Shown here: positions 1 through 7,941 of the stretch, one piece after another | Numbering within the stretch: position 1 is the first letter of the stretch | How the letters are laid out: every line of letters starts with the position of its first letter | Translations under genes and position numbers: made by a program | Assembly (NCBI GenBank): GCA_044867805.1 | Contig: JBIOVQ010000142.1 | Location: 1 to 33,203 of the forward strand | Reading direction: 5' to 3' | Source: SG8-41 sp044867805 | GTDB lineage: Bacteria > Pseudomonadota > Gammaproteobacteria > Burkholderiales > SG8-41 | Length of the DNA stretch: 33,203 nt | Notes under the pieces: model-generated | Seen by the model: the letters and a program-made list of their open reading frames with translations, nothing else | Database searches by the model: none | What the model was told of the DNA's origin: nothing

Positions 1-1250
1 TCGAAGGCGCCGTCGGCGGCGACCCGCGGCTGTATCGTGATCAGGCGGTCGTCGCCGGAGAGCCAGTTGACGATATTCACGCCGAGCAGGAGATTGCCGC
101 CGTTGCCCAGGTAAGCGTTGGAGAGGAAATGGCCGTTGCCCACGACCACCACCCGCTGCCGGCGGGCGCCCCGGTCGCGTTCGAAGGCCACCGCGATCGT
201 GACCGGCCCGGGGAAATCGCGATTCTTGTCGAAGGAAAGCTTCCCCTCCAGGCTCCCGGTCTCGACCCAGCCGCGTGGCGCGACGTCGACCAGGGGGGTC
301 GCGCGCCACTCCTCCAGCTCGGTTACGCCGAGCTGGCGCGCAAAGGGGAACACGGTGTTGCGGTCCAGGGCCATGGTCACCGGGTGGCGGCCGTAGCCGG
401 CCGCAACGCCCACGGCGAACGCGGCCGGGGCATTGAGCTGCGCCGCCAGCGGGTCCACGACGGTGCCGGGCGTCAGCACCAGCCCCAGCATCTCGGCGAC
501 GGGCGCGAGTCCGCGCAGCGGCTCGGGATCGATCAGCCACAGCAGGTTGCCGCCGCCCGCGACGTGGCGCCGGACCTTCTGGACTTCGGCGGGGAGCAGG
601 TCCACCTGCGGACTGGCGATCACCAGCAGCGCGGCATTCGCCGGCACCTCCTGCGCCAGCGCCAGGTTGACGCTGCTCAAACGGAAGCCCTTGTGCTCGA
701 GCTGGCGGCCGAACTCGCCCAGGTCGTGGTTCGCCCGGCCGTCCAGCTTCCGCTCGCCATGCCCGTCGAGCCAGGTCACGACGCGGTCGGCGCCGCGCGC
801 GAGCCGCATCAGGACATTGGAAAAGGCCTGCTCGTTGAACTCGGTCAGGTGCTCGGAGCGCTTGCGGTGTTCGACCACCAGCTCGAACGGAGCGCGCACG
901 CCCGCCCGCGCCGCGGCCTGCGGCTGCTCGCGCGGATCCACCAGAGCGAGGGTGATGTCGGGCTTGGCCCGCTGGTAGGGGCGCAGGGATTCCTCGATGC
1001 GGCGGTGCACGTTGTCGCCCTGCGCGTTGCGCGCCAGGGCATACGCGGTGACCGCGACCGGGCCGTCCATCCGGCCGAGCAGCTCCAGCGTGGCGGCGGA
1101 GAGCGTGTTGCGGTGGCTGCGCGTGAGATCATGCTCGTAGCGGAATTCACGGGCGAGGTACGCGAGCAGCGTCCCCAGCGCGATCAGCAGCAGCACGAAC
1201 ACCCCATGGTGCAGCAGGAGCTCGAGGCGGCGCCGGCCGGTCAGACGCAT
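1..1250 (-). CDS. GldG-like auxiliary protein of an ABC-2 type exporter (partial, runs off the left edge)
   Basis: The reading frame is open from an ATG at 1250 (reverse strand) to the window edge, about 416 residues without a stop. The N-terminus starts MRLTGRRRLELLL and has one hydrophobic segment at about residues 14-32 (GVFVLLLIALGTLLAYLAR). A long extracytoplasmic region follows, with the pattern of the GldG / ABC-type uncharacterised transport family: RSHRNTLSAATLELL, then DPREQPQAA, VVEHRKRSEHLTEFNEQ, TWLDGHGER and GGNLLWLIDPE. It starts 5 bp after the permease stop codon, so it is the third gene of a minus-strand operon (ATPase, permease, GldG). The family is thought to partner a Gld-type ABC permease; the substrate is unknown here. 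The C-terminus, normally including a final membrane anchor, lies outside the window. Family assignment is by recognition of sequence pattern and context. Confidence 0.8.
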   Translation of the reverse strand, partial: MRLTGRRRLELLLHHGVFVLLLIALGTLLAYLAREFRYEHDLTRSHRNTLSAATLELLGRMDGPVAVTAYALARNAQGDNVHRRIEESLRPYQRAKPDITLALVDPREQPQAAARAGVRAPFELVVEHRKRSEHLTEFNEQAFSNVLMRLARGADRVVTWLDGHGERKLDGRANHDLGEFGRQLEHKGFRLSSVNLALAQEVPANAALLVIASPQVDLLPAEVQKVRRHVAGGGNLLWLIDPEPLRGLAPVAEMLGLVLTPGTVVDPLAAQLNAPAAFAVGVAAGYGRHPVTMALDRNTVFPFARQLGVTELEEWRATPLVDVAPRGWVETGSLEGKLSFDKNRDFPGPVTIAVAFERDRGARRQRVVVVGNGHFLSNAYLGNGGNLLLGVNIVNWLSGDDRLITIQPRVAADGAF

Positions 1251-1255
1251 GGCTG

Positions 1256-2023
1256 TCACCTCAGACGCTGCGCGTCGAGCCGGCGGATCGCGAGCGTCAG
1301 GAAGACGGCAATCAGCAGCAACGAGCAGACGACGGCGTAGGTGTCCAGGATGCCCCTCAGGAAAGGCTCGAAATTCTTCAGCGGCGAAATCACCCGCACC
1401 AGGCTGGCGGGCAGCGCGCCGCCGCGCGCGCGCAGGCCGTCCTCCGCCACTTCACCGAACAGCGCCATCGCCAGGAGCGCGATGAAGGCCCCGAACGCCG
1501 CGACCATGGGATGCGCCGTGAGGCAGGAGATGTAGACGCTCACCGCCGCAAAGCCGGCGACCATCAACGCCAGGCCCGCGATCAGGCTCGCCAGCAACCC
1601 GAAGTCGATACGCGCGCCGATCGACAGCGACAGCGGCATGAGGGTGATCAGCGCAACGATCGCGAACAGGAACACGGCGAGGCCGGCGAATTTCCCGAGC
1701 ACGATCTCGGTCATGGACACCGGCGCCGACATCAGGAGCACCATGGTCTGGTTGCGCCGCTCCTCCGCCACCAGCCGCATCGCCAGCAAGGGCACCGCGA
1801 ACAGGAATACGACGAACGCGTTGTAGAAGAAAGGCACCGCGACCGATTCGGTGAGCCCCGGGACATTGGGCAGGCCGACCAGCTGCGGCTCGCGCTGGAG
1901 GAACTCGTCGAGCCAGCGCAGGAACAGCAGACCGAGCGTGGCCTGCACCAGGGTCAGCACCACCCAGGCGAGCGGCGAGGCGAACAGCGCCTTCAGCTCC
2001 TTTCCCGCGATCGTAAAAATCAT
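1256..2023 (-). CDS. ABC-2 type transporter permease (GldF-like)
   Basis: This 255-residue inner-membrane protein begins MIFTIAGKELKALFASPLAW, the usual start of GldF/NosY-type ABC permeases, where a short amphipathic 'elbow' helix precedes the first membrane span. About six hydrophobic segments follow (for example WVVLTLVQATLGLLFL, AVPFFYNAFVVFLFAVPLLA, FAGLAVFLFAIVALI). The soluble loop after the second span holds VAEERRNQTMVLLMSAPVS, a conserved feature of the family. The ATG at 2023 is preferred over one 27 bases upstream because it matches the family N-terminus. It lies between the ATPase gene and the GldG-like gene on the same strand. A long palindromic repeat (2033-2119) occupies the space between the ATPase stop and this start. 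The exported substrate cannot be told from the sequence. Confidence 0.85.
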   Translation of the reverse strand: MIFTIAGKELKALFASPLAWVVLTLVQATLGLLFLRWLDEFLQREPQLVGLPNVPGLTESVAVPFFYNAFVVFLFAVPLLAMRLVAEERRNQTMVLLMSAPVSMTEIVLGKFAGLAVFLFAIVALITLMPLSLSIGARIDFGLLASLIAGLALMVAGFAAVSVYISCLTAHPMVAAFGAFIALLAMALFGEVAEDGLRARGGALPASLVRVISPLKNFEPFLRGILDTYAVVCSLLLIAVFLTLAIRRLDAQRLR

Positions 2024-2032
2024 GTCAAAGCG

Positions 2033-2119
2033 GAACCACGAAGGACACAAAGGACACGAAGGTTTTCGTCAATTGTCATTATTTGTTTTCCTTTGTGTCC
2101 TTAGTGTCCTTTGTGGTTC
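2033..2119. repeat. Imperfect palindrome with 9-bp periodic arms (repeat A)
   Basis: The left arm is 2033-2062 and the right arm is 2090-2119. When the right arm is reverse-complemented, 27 of 30 positions match, with a 27-bp AT-rich middle. Each arm is built from tandem 9-bp words (GGACACAAA, GGACACGAA). The element fills most of the gap between the ABC ATPase stop (2152) and the permease start (2023), so it would form a hairpin inside the operon mRNA. Its composition is clearly more AT-rich than the flanking genes. Confidence 0.8.
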
Positions 2120-2151
2120 AAGATTTTCGATTCTCTTGGCGGCTTGGCGGT

Positions 2152-3096
2152 TCATTGATTCTCTTCACGGCGGGTGAGATGCACGAACACGTCCTCGAGG
2201 CTGGTCTGCGCGGGCGTGAGCTGGAACAGCCCCCAATCGCGCGCCGCCGCCGCCTTCACCAGCGCGTCGGTCGGATCGGCGCCCGGGGCGGACTGGACGC
2301 GAAACAGCGTCGGCTCGACCTGCGCCACCGCGGCAGCGCCGGGAATGGCCTGGAGCTCGGCGAGCGCCGGCGGGCGGCGCAGCCCGAGCAGGACGGTGGC
2401 GCCGCTCTCGAACTGCTTGAGCGCGGCGATGGTGTCGCTGTAGACGATCTGCCCGTGATGCATGATCTGCACGCGGTCGCAGATCGCTTCGACCTCGGGC
2501 AGGATGTGCGTCGAAAGAATGACGCTGTGCCCGCCGCCGAGCTCGCGGATCAGGGCGCGGATCTCGCGTATCTGGTTGGGATCGAGCCCGACCGTCGGCT
2601 CGTCCAGCACCACCACGTCCGGCATGTGCACGATCGCCTGCGCGATGCCGACGCGCTGCTGGTAGCCCTTGGACAGCGTGCCGATCAGCTTGCGGCCGGC
2701 CTCGGCAAGGCCGCACCGGCGCTTGGCCTCCCCGACCGAGTCCGCGCGGCGCGCCCGCGGCAGCCGGTGCAGCTTCGCCGCGAGCAGCAGGTACTCGTCG
2801 ACCGTCAGCTCGCGGTAGAGCGGCGGGACTTCCGGGGCATAGCCGATACGCGCCTTGGCCGCGGCGGGCTGCTCGAGCAGGTCGATGCCGCAGATGCTGA
2901 TCTCGCCGCGCGAGGGCGCGAGGTTGCCCGTCAGCATGTTCATGGTAGTGGTCTTGCCGGCGCCGTTCGGCCCGAGAAAGCCGAGCACTTCGCCGCGCTT
3001 CAGCTCGAGCGTGACGTTGTCGACTGCGACGTGGTTGCCGAAACTGCGGGTGAGGCCGCGGGCGGTGATGGTGCTGGCCGAGTCCTGTTCCGGCAT
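2152..3096 (-). CDS. ABC transporter ATP-binding protein (GldA-like)
   Basis: This is a 314-residue cytoplasmic ATPase. Walker A is GPNGAGKTTT, near residue 43. The signature is variant (LSKGYQQRVGIAQAI), Walker B is VVVLDEPTVGLDPNQ, and the switch is LSTHILPEVE. The C-terminal region after the nucleotide-binding domain (about residues 215-314) matches the extension of GldA/NosF-type exporters. An upstream GTG at 3111 is possible. The ATG at 3096 is chosen because GGATG lies upstream of it at a workable distance. It would drive the permease encoded downstream at 1256-2023, with the GldG-like protein as partner. The gene is divergent from the TPR lipoprotein gene. The cargo is unknown; related systems act in gliding, copper/NosDFY maturation or unassigned export. 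Confidence 0.9.
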   Translation of the reverse strand: MPEQDSASTITARGLTRSFGNHVAVDNVTLELKRGEVLGFLGPNGAGKTTTMNMLTGNLAPSRGEISICGIDLLEQPAAAKARIGYAPEVPPLYRELTVDEYLLLAAKLHRLPRARRADSVGEAKRRCGLAEAGRKLIGTLSKGYQQRVGIAQAIVHMPDVVVLDEPTVGLDPNQIREIRALIRELGGGHSVILSTHILPEVEAICDRVQIMHHGQIVYSDTIAALKQFESGATVLLGLRRPPALAELQAIPGAAAVAQVEPTLFRVQSAPGADPTDALVKAAAARDWGLFQLTPAQTSLEDVFVHLTRREENQ

Positions 3097-3123
3097 CGTG
3101 ACATCCGGCACGGCGAACCGTGC

Positions 3124-3152
3124 TTGTGGACTGCCGGAAATATACCTAAACT
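3124..3152 (+). promoter_or_regulatory. Possible sigma70 promoter for the TPR-lolB-ispE block
   Basis: A TTGTGG hexamer (3124-3129) lies 17 bp before TAAACT (3147-3152), about 60 bp upstream of the chosen TPR start at 3214. The match to the consensus is moderate, and it sits in the 117-bp divergent gap between the ABC ATPase and the TPR gene. This is a by-eye call only. Confidence 0.3.
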
Positions 3153-3213
3153 GTCGCAGTTAATGAAGCTTTTCAGCCAGTTCCGGCCCCACCCGTTTTC
3201 CCCGAAGGTTTCG

Positions 3214-4971
3214 ATGAGCGTGCATCGTCGTCTCCTTGCCCTTGCCCTGGCGCTGTGCGCGGCGCTGGCGGCCTGCGCGCAGCCGTCGCCGCGCGGTGAC
3301 GAAGGCGGCGCGCCCGCGTCGAAGAAAACGCCGCGCGTCGTGATCGCGAAGCCCGAGGCCGGGCGCCCGGCGCTGCCCGACGTCGACCTGTCCGAGGAAC
3401 TCCTGTTCAAGGTGATGGTGGCGGAAATCGCGGTGCAGCGCGGCCAGCCGCATATCGCCGTGCAGACCTATCTCGAGCTCGCGCGCGCGACCCGCGATCC
3501 GCGCATCGCGCAACGCGCCACCGAGATCGCCTGGAACGCGCGCTTCAATTCCGCGGCGCTGGAAGCCGCGGGCATCTGGCTGCAGGTCGATCCGGGCTCG
3601 GCGCAGGCGCGCCAGATCATCGCGGCGCTGCTGGTCAACCAGGCGCAGCTCGCGGACACGCAGCCCCATCTCGAGAAATGGATCGCCGCCGACCGCAGCA
3701 ACGTCGGACAGAGCTTTCTCCAGCTCTCCTCGCTGCTCTCGCGCCACAAGGACCGGCCGGCGGTATTCAAGCTGATGCAGGCGCTGGCGCAGCCGTATCC
3801 CGACGTGCCCGAGGCACGGCTGGCGGTGGCGCAGGCCGCCTGGAACGCCGACGACCAGAAGGCCTCGCTTGCCGAGGCGCGCGCGGCGCTGAACCTGCGG
3901 CCGGACTGGGAGCTCGCGGCGCTGTTCGCCGCGCAGGTGCTGCAGCGCCGTTCCAACGAGGAGGCCGCCGCCTTCCTCGCCGGATTCGTCCGCGACAATC
4001 CCGATGCGCGCGACGCGCGCCTTGCCTACGCCCGGGTGCTGGTCAATTCCAGGAATTTCCCGGAGGCGCGCCGCCAGTTCGAGGCGCTCGTCGCCGACAA
4101 CCCGGACAACACCGACATCGGCATGGCGGTGGCGCTGCTCGCGATGCAGGCGAGCGACTACGACGCGGCCGAGACGCAGCTCAAGCGCCTGCTCGAGTTG
4201 AACTACAAGGACCCCGACGTCGCGCGCTTCTACCTCGGCCAGGTGAACGAGGAGCGCAAGCGCTTCGACGAGGCGCTGAAGTGGTACTCGACGGTCACTC
4301 CGGGCGAGCAGTTCATCAACGCCCAGGCGCGTTACGCCGGCGTGCTCGCCAAGCAGGGCAAGCTGCCCGAGGCGCGCAAGCACCTGCAGCAGGTGGGCGG
4401 CGCGGGCAGCAGCACGCAGCGCGTGCAGCTCATGCAGGCCGAGGCGCAGCTGCTGCGCGACGCGAGCGCCTACCAGGAGGCCTTCGAGCTGCTGGGCCAG
4501 GCGCTGGTGTGGATGCCCAATTCCGTGGACCTGCTCTACGACCGCGCGATGGCGGCGGAGAAGGTGGACCGCCTCGACATCCTGGAAGGCGACCTCAAGA
4601 AGCTGATCAAGATACGTCCCGATCATGCGCATGCCTACAACGCCCTCGGCTATACGCTCGCCGATCGCAACCAGCGCGTGCAGGAAGCGTACAAGCTGAT
4701 CGAGACCGCTCTCAAGCTGTCGCCCGACGACCCCTTCATCCAGGACAGCATGGGCTGGGTGCTCTATCGCATGGGCCGCAATCAGGAAGGGCTCGGCTAT
4801 CTCGAGCGCGCCTTCAAGCGGCGCCCCGACCCGGAGATCGCGGCGCATTTCGGCGAGCTGCTGTGGGCGGTGGGCCGGCGCGACGAGGCGCGGAAGGTGT
4901 GGGCCGAGTCGCTCAAGGACCATCCCAACAACGAGACCCTGCAGGGCACCGTCAAGCGCTTTCTTCCCTGA
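3214..4971 (+). CDS. Tetratricopeptide-repeat lipoprotein
   Basis: This is a 585-residue protein with a lipoprotein signal: MSVHRRLL, a hydrophobic stretch (ALALALCAALA), then a lipobox ending in ALAAC, so Cys is the expected lipidation site near residue 20. Most of the rest is helical TPR-type repeats (for example YLELARATRDPRIAQRATEIAW, LAYARVLVNSRNFPEARRQFEALV, AHAYNALGYTLADRNQRVQEA, DDPFIQDSMGWVLYRMGRNQEGLGYLERAF), a scaffold for protein contacts. The frame is open further upstream. The ATG at 3214 is chosen because GAAGG precedes it at 5 bp and it begins the signal peptide; an ATG at 3163 is the alternative. It lies 60 bp before lolB, the usual neighbour in Betaproteobacteria, suggesting an envelope role, but its specific function is not known. 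Confidence 0.9.
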   Translation: MSVHRRLLALALALCAALAACAQPSPRGDEGGAPASKKTPRVVIAKPEAGRPALPDVDLSEELLFKVMVAEIAVQRGQPHIAVQTYLELARATRDPRIAQRATEIAWNARFNSAALEAAGIWLQVDPGSAQARQIIAALLVNQAQLADTQPHLEKWIAADRSNVGQSFLQLSSLLSRHKDRPAVFKLMQALAQPYPDVPEARLAVAQAAWNADDQKASLAEARAALNLRPDWELAALFAAQVLQRRSNEEAAAFLAGFVRDNPDARDARLAYARVLVNSRNFPEARRQFEALVADNPDNTDIGMAVALLAMQASDYDAAETQLKRLLELNYKDPDVARFYLGQVNEERKRFDEALKWYSTVTPGEQFINAQARYAGVLAKQGKLPEARKHLQQVGGAGSSTQRVQLMQAEAQLLRDASAYQEAFELLGQALVWMPNSVDLLYDRAMAAEKVDRLDILEGDLKKLIKIRPDHAHAYNALGYTLADRNQRVQEAYKLIETALKLSPDDPFIQDSMGWVLYRMGRNQEGLGYLERAFKRRPDPEIAAHFGELLWAVGRRDEARKVWAESLKDHPNNETLQGTVKRFLP

Positions 4972-4984
4972 GGCTCTAGGGAGT

Positions 4985-5005
4985 ATGAGGGGAGTACCCC
5001 CTCAT
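4985..5005. repeat. Palindromic repeat E, copy 1
   Basis: A 21-bp hairpin sequence with arms ATGAGGGG and CCCCTCAT lies between the TPR gene and lolB. Read on the minus strand, a wider block of about 33 bp (AAAGGAATGAGGG, then TACTCCCCTCAT, then CTCCC) is nearly the same as copies 2 and 3 found after ispE. It is a short REP-like element. Confidence 0.65.
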
Positions 5006-5031
5006 TCCTTTAGGCACCCTAAAGCGCTTCC

Positions 5032-5607
5032 ATGAACTTCCTCAAATCGTGCGCGGCGCTCGCGGCTGCCGCCCTGCTCTCCGCCTGCGCCCTGATGCAG
5101 CCGGAGCGGCCGGCGGAGCGCGCCCGCGCCTTCGATCTCGTGGGGCGCGTGGCGGTGAACCACGAAGGACGCGCTTTCTCCGGCGGGGTGCGCTGGGAGC
5201 ACACGGCCGAGCGCGACGAGCTCTGGCTGCTGACACCCGTGGGTCAGGCGCTCGCCCACATCGTCGGCGATACGCAGGGCGCGACGTACACCGGCGCCGA
5301 CCGCAGCCGGCACACCGCGCGCGATATCGGCAGCCTCACGCGCCGGGCGCTCGGCTGGGAGCTCCCGATCGAGCATCTTTCCTGGTGGGTGCAGGGCGCG
5401 ATCGCGCCGCGCGCGGTGATCCAGCACGTCGAACGTGACGGGCAGGGGCGGATCGTGAAGCTCGCGCAGGACGGGTGGCGCATCGCCTATGCCCACTACC
5501 CGGCGGCAGAGCACGGCGGCCGCCCGCGCCGGCTCGACATTGCGAACGGCGCCCAGGAAATCCGCTTCATCATAGACAGCTGGCGCCGGGACGGCGAAAT
5601 GCAATGA
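5032..5607 (+). CDS. lolB: Outer-membrane lipoprotein insertion factor LolB
   Basis: A 191-residue lipoprotein. The signal is MNFLKSCAALAAAALLSAC, with lipobox LSAC and Cys at residue 19. LolB accepts lipoproteins from the periplasmic carrier LolA and inserts them into the inner leaflet of the outer membrane. Family features visible are FDLVGRVAVNHEGRAFSGGVRWEH (the first beta strands of the half-barrel), ELWLLTPVGQALAHI, a central LSWWVQGAI segment, and the C-terminal RLDIANGAQEIRFIIDSWR. Length is as usual for the family. It lies between the TPR lipoprotein and ispE, the standard betaproteobacterial arrangement. The space to ispE is occupied by a palindromic repeat that begins about 10 bp after the stop codon. 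Confidence 0.93.
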   Translation: MNFLKSCAALAAAALLSACALMQPERPAERARAFDLVGRVAVNHEGRAFSGGVRWEHTAERDELWLLTPVGQALAHIVGDTQGATYTGADRSRHTARDIGSLTRRALGWELPIEHLSWWVQGAIAPRAVIQHVERDGQGRIVKLAQDGWRIAYAHYPAAEHGGRPRRLDIANGAQEIRFIIDSWRRDGEMQ

Positions 5608-5616
5608 ATCACATGA

Positions 5617-5712
5617 AACCGCAGATAAACGCGGGTACACGCAGATAATAAAACCCGATGCCTTGATTGGCAGGGGATTTTCCTCTGCGTTCATCTGTGT
5701 TTATCTGCGGCT
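5617..5712. repeat. Imperfect palindrome with 10-bp periodic arms (repeat B, copy 1)
   Basis: The left arm is 5617-5646 and the right arm is 5685-5712. Both are built from 10-bp words of the type GCAGATAAAC / GTTTATCTGC. The outer 12-14 bp pair well and the inner part is degenerate. It sits between lolB and ispE. Larger copies with related arms flank glmS. Confidence 0.75.
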
Positions 5713-5736
5713 AATCTTGTTTTTCGGTTTTTTGAG

Positions 5737-6579
5737 ATGAGCTCTGCTCAACGCACCTACCCGGCGCCGGCCAAGCTCAACCTGATGCTGCGCGTGACGG
5801 GGCGGCGCGCCGACGGCTACCACCTGCTGCAGACGGTGATCCGCTTCATCGACTACGGCGATACCCTGCGCTTCAGGGTACGCGAGGATGGCGTGATCAC
5901 GCGCGTGAACGACGTGGCCGGCGTGCCGGCCGCCGAGGACCTCGCGCTGCGCGCAGCGCGGCTGCTCCAGGCGGCCTCCGGCACGCGACTCGGCGCCGAT
6001 ATCCGGCTCAAAAAGCGCCTGCCACTGGGCGGTGGGCTGGGCGGCGGCAGCTCGGACGGGGCAACGGCGCTGCTTGTGTTGAACCGCCTGTGGGGCACCG
6101 GGCTATCCCGCCGGTGCCTGCTGGAGCTGGCGCTCGAGCTGGGGGCGGATGTGCCGGTATTCGTCGGCGGCGACAACGCCCTCGCGGAAGGCATCGGCGA
6201 GCGCCTGACACCCCTTACCCTGCCCACGGCCTGGTACCTGGTGCTCGAGCCGCCGGTGACGGTGCCAACCGCCCGGATTTTCGCCCATCCTGAATTGAAA
6301 CGGGACTCAAAACCCATTAAAATCACGGCCTTTTCAGTCGAGCACGCTGGCAACGATCTCGAGCCCGTCGTGTGCCGCGAGTATCCGGAAGTGGCGCGGC
6401 ACCTCGCCTGGCTGAAGCAGGCGGCGCCGGCCTGGGTCACCGGCTCGGGGGCGTGCGTGTTCGCCGCGTTCCCGACCGAGAAGGCGGCGCGCCGGGTATG
6501 GAAGCGGGCGCCCAAGGGCATGCGCGGATTCGTCGCGCGAGGACTGGCGCGGCACCCTTTACGAGCACTGGTCCGCTGA
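5737..6579 (+). CDS. ispE: 4-diphosphocytidyl-2-C-methyl-D-erythritol kinase
   Basis: This 280-residue GHMP-family kinase phosphorylates CDP-methylerythritol in the MEP pathway to isopentenyl diphosphate, in the cytoplasm. The N-terminal substrate motif is PAPAKLNL (residues 9-16, Lys13). The glycine-rich ATP loop is PLGGGLGGGSSDGAT (96-110), the active-site region is ELGADVPVF (Asp138), and the C-terminal GHMP motif is WVTGSGACVFA. Length is as expected. The ATG at 5737 follows a T-rich stretch (GTTTTTCGGTTTTTTGAG) with only GAG as a weak ribosome site. It lies in the standard order lolB-ispE-tRNA-Gln-prs. Two copies of repeat E follow the stop codon. Confidence 0.96.
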   Translation: MSSAQRTYPAPAKLNLMLRVTGRRADGYHLLQTVIRFIDYGDTLRFRVREDGVITRVNDVAGVPAAEDLALRAARLLQAASGTRLGADIRLKKRLPLGGGLGGGSSDGATALLVLNRLWGTGLSRRCLLELALELGADVPVFVGGDNALAEGIGERLTPLTLPTAWYLVLEPPVTVPTARIFAHPELKRDSKPIKITAFSVEHAGNDLEPVVCREYPEVARHLAWLKQAAPAWVTGSGACVFAAFPTEKAARRVWKRAPKGMRGFVARGLARHPLRALVR

Positions 6580-6593
6580 GGCGGAACCGGAAT

Positions 6594-6625
6594 AAGGAAC
6601 GAGGGATACTCCCCTCGTGCTCCCC
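6594..6625. repeat. Palindromic repeat E, copy 2
   Basis: It reads AAGGAACGAGGGATACTCCC then CTCGTGCTCCCC. The inner arms CGAGGG and CCCTCG pair, with compensating changes relative to copy 3 (CGAG/CTCG in place of TGAG/CTCA), so the pairing is kept while the sequence differs. It lies just after ispE. Confidence 0.65.
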
Positions 6626-6655
6626 TACAACGGGGGGGCCGTTGGCCCGGGTTTG

Positions 6656-6689
6656 AAAGGAATGAGGGGATACTCCCCTCATCCTCCCC
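6656..6689. repeat. Palindromic repeat E, copy 3
   Basis: AAAGGAATGAGGGGATACTC is followed by CCCTCATCCTCCCC. The hairpin arms are ATGAGGGG and CCCCTCAT. It begins 62 bp after the start of copy 2, in the same orientation, between ispE and tRNA-Gln. Confidence 0.7.
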
Positions 6690-6731
6690 ACCATGGGGGC
6701 TGTATCCGTGAATTTTGAACTGCCTCTTAAT

Positions 6732-6805
6732 AGGGGAGTCGCCAAGTTGGCTAAGGCACCGGATTTTGATTCCGGCATTCGAGGGTTCGAATCCTTCCTC
6801 CCCTG
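6732..6805 (+). tRNA. tRNA-Gln (anticodon UUG)
   Basis: The full cloverleaf can be drawn. The acceptor stem AGGGGAG (6732-6738) pairs with CTCCCCT (6798-6804), followed by discriminator G at 6805. The D stem is GCC/GGC and the anticodon stem is CCGGA/TCCGG, with loop TTTTGAT and anticodon TTG at 6766-6768. The T arm is GAGGG-TTCGAAT-CCTTC with one G-U pair. The bases after the discriminator are CCC, so the 3' CCA is not encoded and must be added after transcription. The tRNA lies between ispE and prs, its usual place in Betaproteobacteria. Confidence 0.96.
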
Positions 6806-6868
6806 CCCAACGTTGCCGGAAGCGGCGGACGGCCGCTCCGGCATTGGCGGGATCTGATCGAGGTCCAG

Positions 6869-7846
6869 ATGCTGCAGGCACACAAGGGCGAAATCGCCGG
6901 CTTTGACCGCCTGATGGTCTTCACCGGCAACGCCAACCCCAAGCTGGCCGGGGACGTCGTCGGGCACCTCAACATCCACCTCGGGCGCGCCAAGGTCGGC
7001 CGCTTCAGCGACGGCGAGGTGATGGTCGAGATCCTCGAGAACGTGCGGGGACGCGACGTGTTCGTGCTGCAGTCCATCTGCTCGCCGACCAACGACAACC
7101 TGATGGAGCTGCTGGTGATGGTGGACTCGCTGAAGCGCGCCTCCGCCGGGCGCGTCACCGCCGCCATCCCGTACATGGGCTACGCGCGCCAGGACCGGCG
7201 GCCGAGCTCGGCGCGGGTGCCGATCTCCGCCAAGGTGGTGGCGAACATGATGAGCAGCGTCGGCGTGGACCGCGTGCTGACCATGGACCTGCACTCGGAG
7301 CAGATCCAGGGATTCTTCGACATCCCGGTCGACAACATCTACTCCGGGCCGATCATGCTGGGCGACGTGTGGAAGCACGGCTACGCGGACCTGGTGGTGG
7401 TATCGCCGGACGTCGGCGGCGTGGTGCGCGCCCGGGCGCTGGCGAAGCGGCTCGAGGCCGACCTCGCCATCATCGACAAGCGGCGGCCGCGCCCCAACGT
7501 CGCCACGGTCATGAACATCATCGGCGAGGTGGAGAAGCGCACCTGCGTGATCGTGGACGACCTCGTCGACACCGCCAACACGCTGTGCGAGGCGGCGGGG
7601 GCGTTGAAGGAGCGCGGCGCCACGCGCGTGCTGGCGTACTGCACGCACGCGGTGCTGTCGGGCAAGGCGGTGGAGCGCATCGCCGGCTCGGCGCTCGACG
7701 AGGTGGTGGTGACCGACACCATTCCGCTGCACGAGGATGCGAAGAGCTGCAAGCGCATCCGCGTGCTCAGCATCGCGAGCCTGCTGGCGGAGACGATGCG
7801 GCGCATCAGCAACGAGGACTCGGTCAGTTCGCTATTCATGGAATAA
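6869..7846 (+). CDS. prs: Ribose-phosphate pyrophosphokinase (PRPP synthase)
   Basis: This 325-residue cytoplasmic enzyme makes PRPP from ribose 5-phosphate and ATP for purine, pyrimidine, histidine, tryptophan and NAD synthesis. Seen in order are MVFTGNANPKLA, the ATP-binding loop RFSDGEVMVEI, the flexible loop YARQDRRPSSARVPISAK (from residue 105), the metal-binding DLHSEQIQGFFD (140-151) and the PRPP-binding loop DDLVDTANTL (230-239), where Asn replaces the Gly of many homologues. The ATG at 6869 has GAGG upstream; an internal ATG 15 codons later is also possible. Length is slightly above the usual 315 because of the N-terminus. A 14-bp inverted repeat starts at the stop codon and ends just before the rplY ribosome site. 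Confidence 0.96.
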   Translation: MLQAHKGEIAGFDRLMVFTGNANPKLAGDVVGHLNIHLGRAKVGRFSDGEVMVEILENVRGRDVFVLQSICSPTNDNLMELLVMVDSLKRASAGRVTAAIPYMGYARQDRRPSSARVPISAKVVANMMSSVGVDRVLTMDLHSEQIQGFFDIPVDNIYSGPIMLGDVWKHGYADLVVVSPDVGGVVRARALAKRLEADLAIIDKRRPRPNVATVMNIIGEVEKRTCVIVDDLVDTANTLCEAAGALKERGATRVLAYCTHAVLSGKAVERIAGSALDEVVVTDTIPLHEDAKSCKRIRVLSIASLLAETMRRISNEDSVSSLFME

Positions 7847-7941
7847 AAAATCAGCGTCCAGAGTCGAATTCGAACAAGCGAAGCCTTGAGAGTTACAACT
7901 GGCGTCTGAAGCCGCTAACACGGCACCGGACGCTGATTTTT
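7846..7941 (+). promoter_or_regulatory. Long-range perfect stem between prs and rplY
   Basis: AAAAATCAGCGTCC (7846-7859) is the exact reverse complement of GGACGCTGATTTTT (7928-7941), enclosing 68 nt that can fold further (for example GCCG/CGGC at about 7913-7925). The right arm ends in TTTTT and is directly followed by the rplY ribosome site GGAGAG. It could be a terminator/attenuator between the two genes, an autoregulatory leader for L25, or a small mobile palindrome. Confidence 0.55.

Noticed and set aside
3160..4923. Long open frame (587 codons) on the strand opposite the TPR gene.
   Set aside because: It is the GC-rich complement of a clear TPR lipoprotein and has no recognisable domain.
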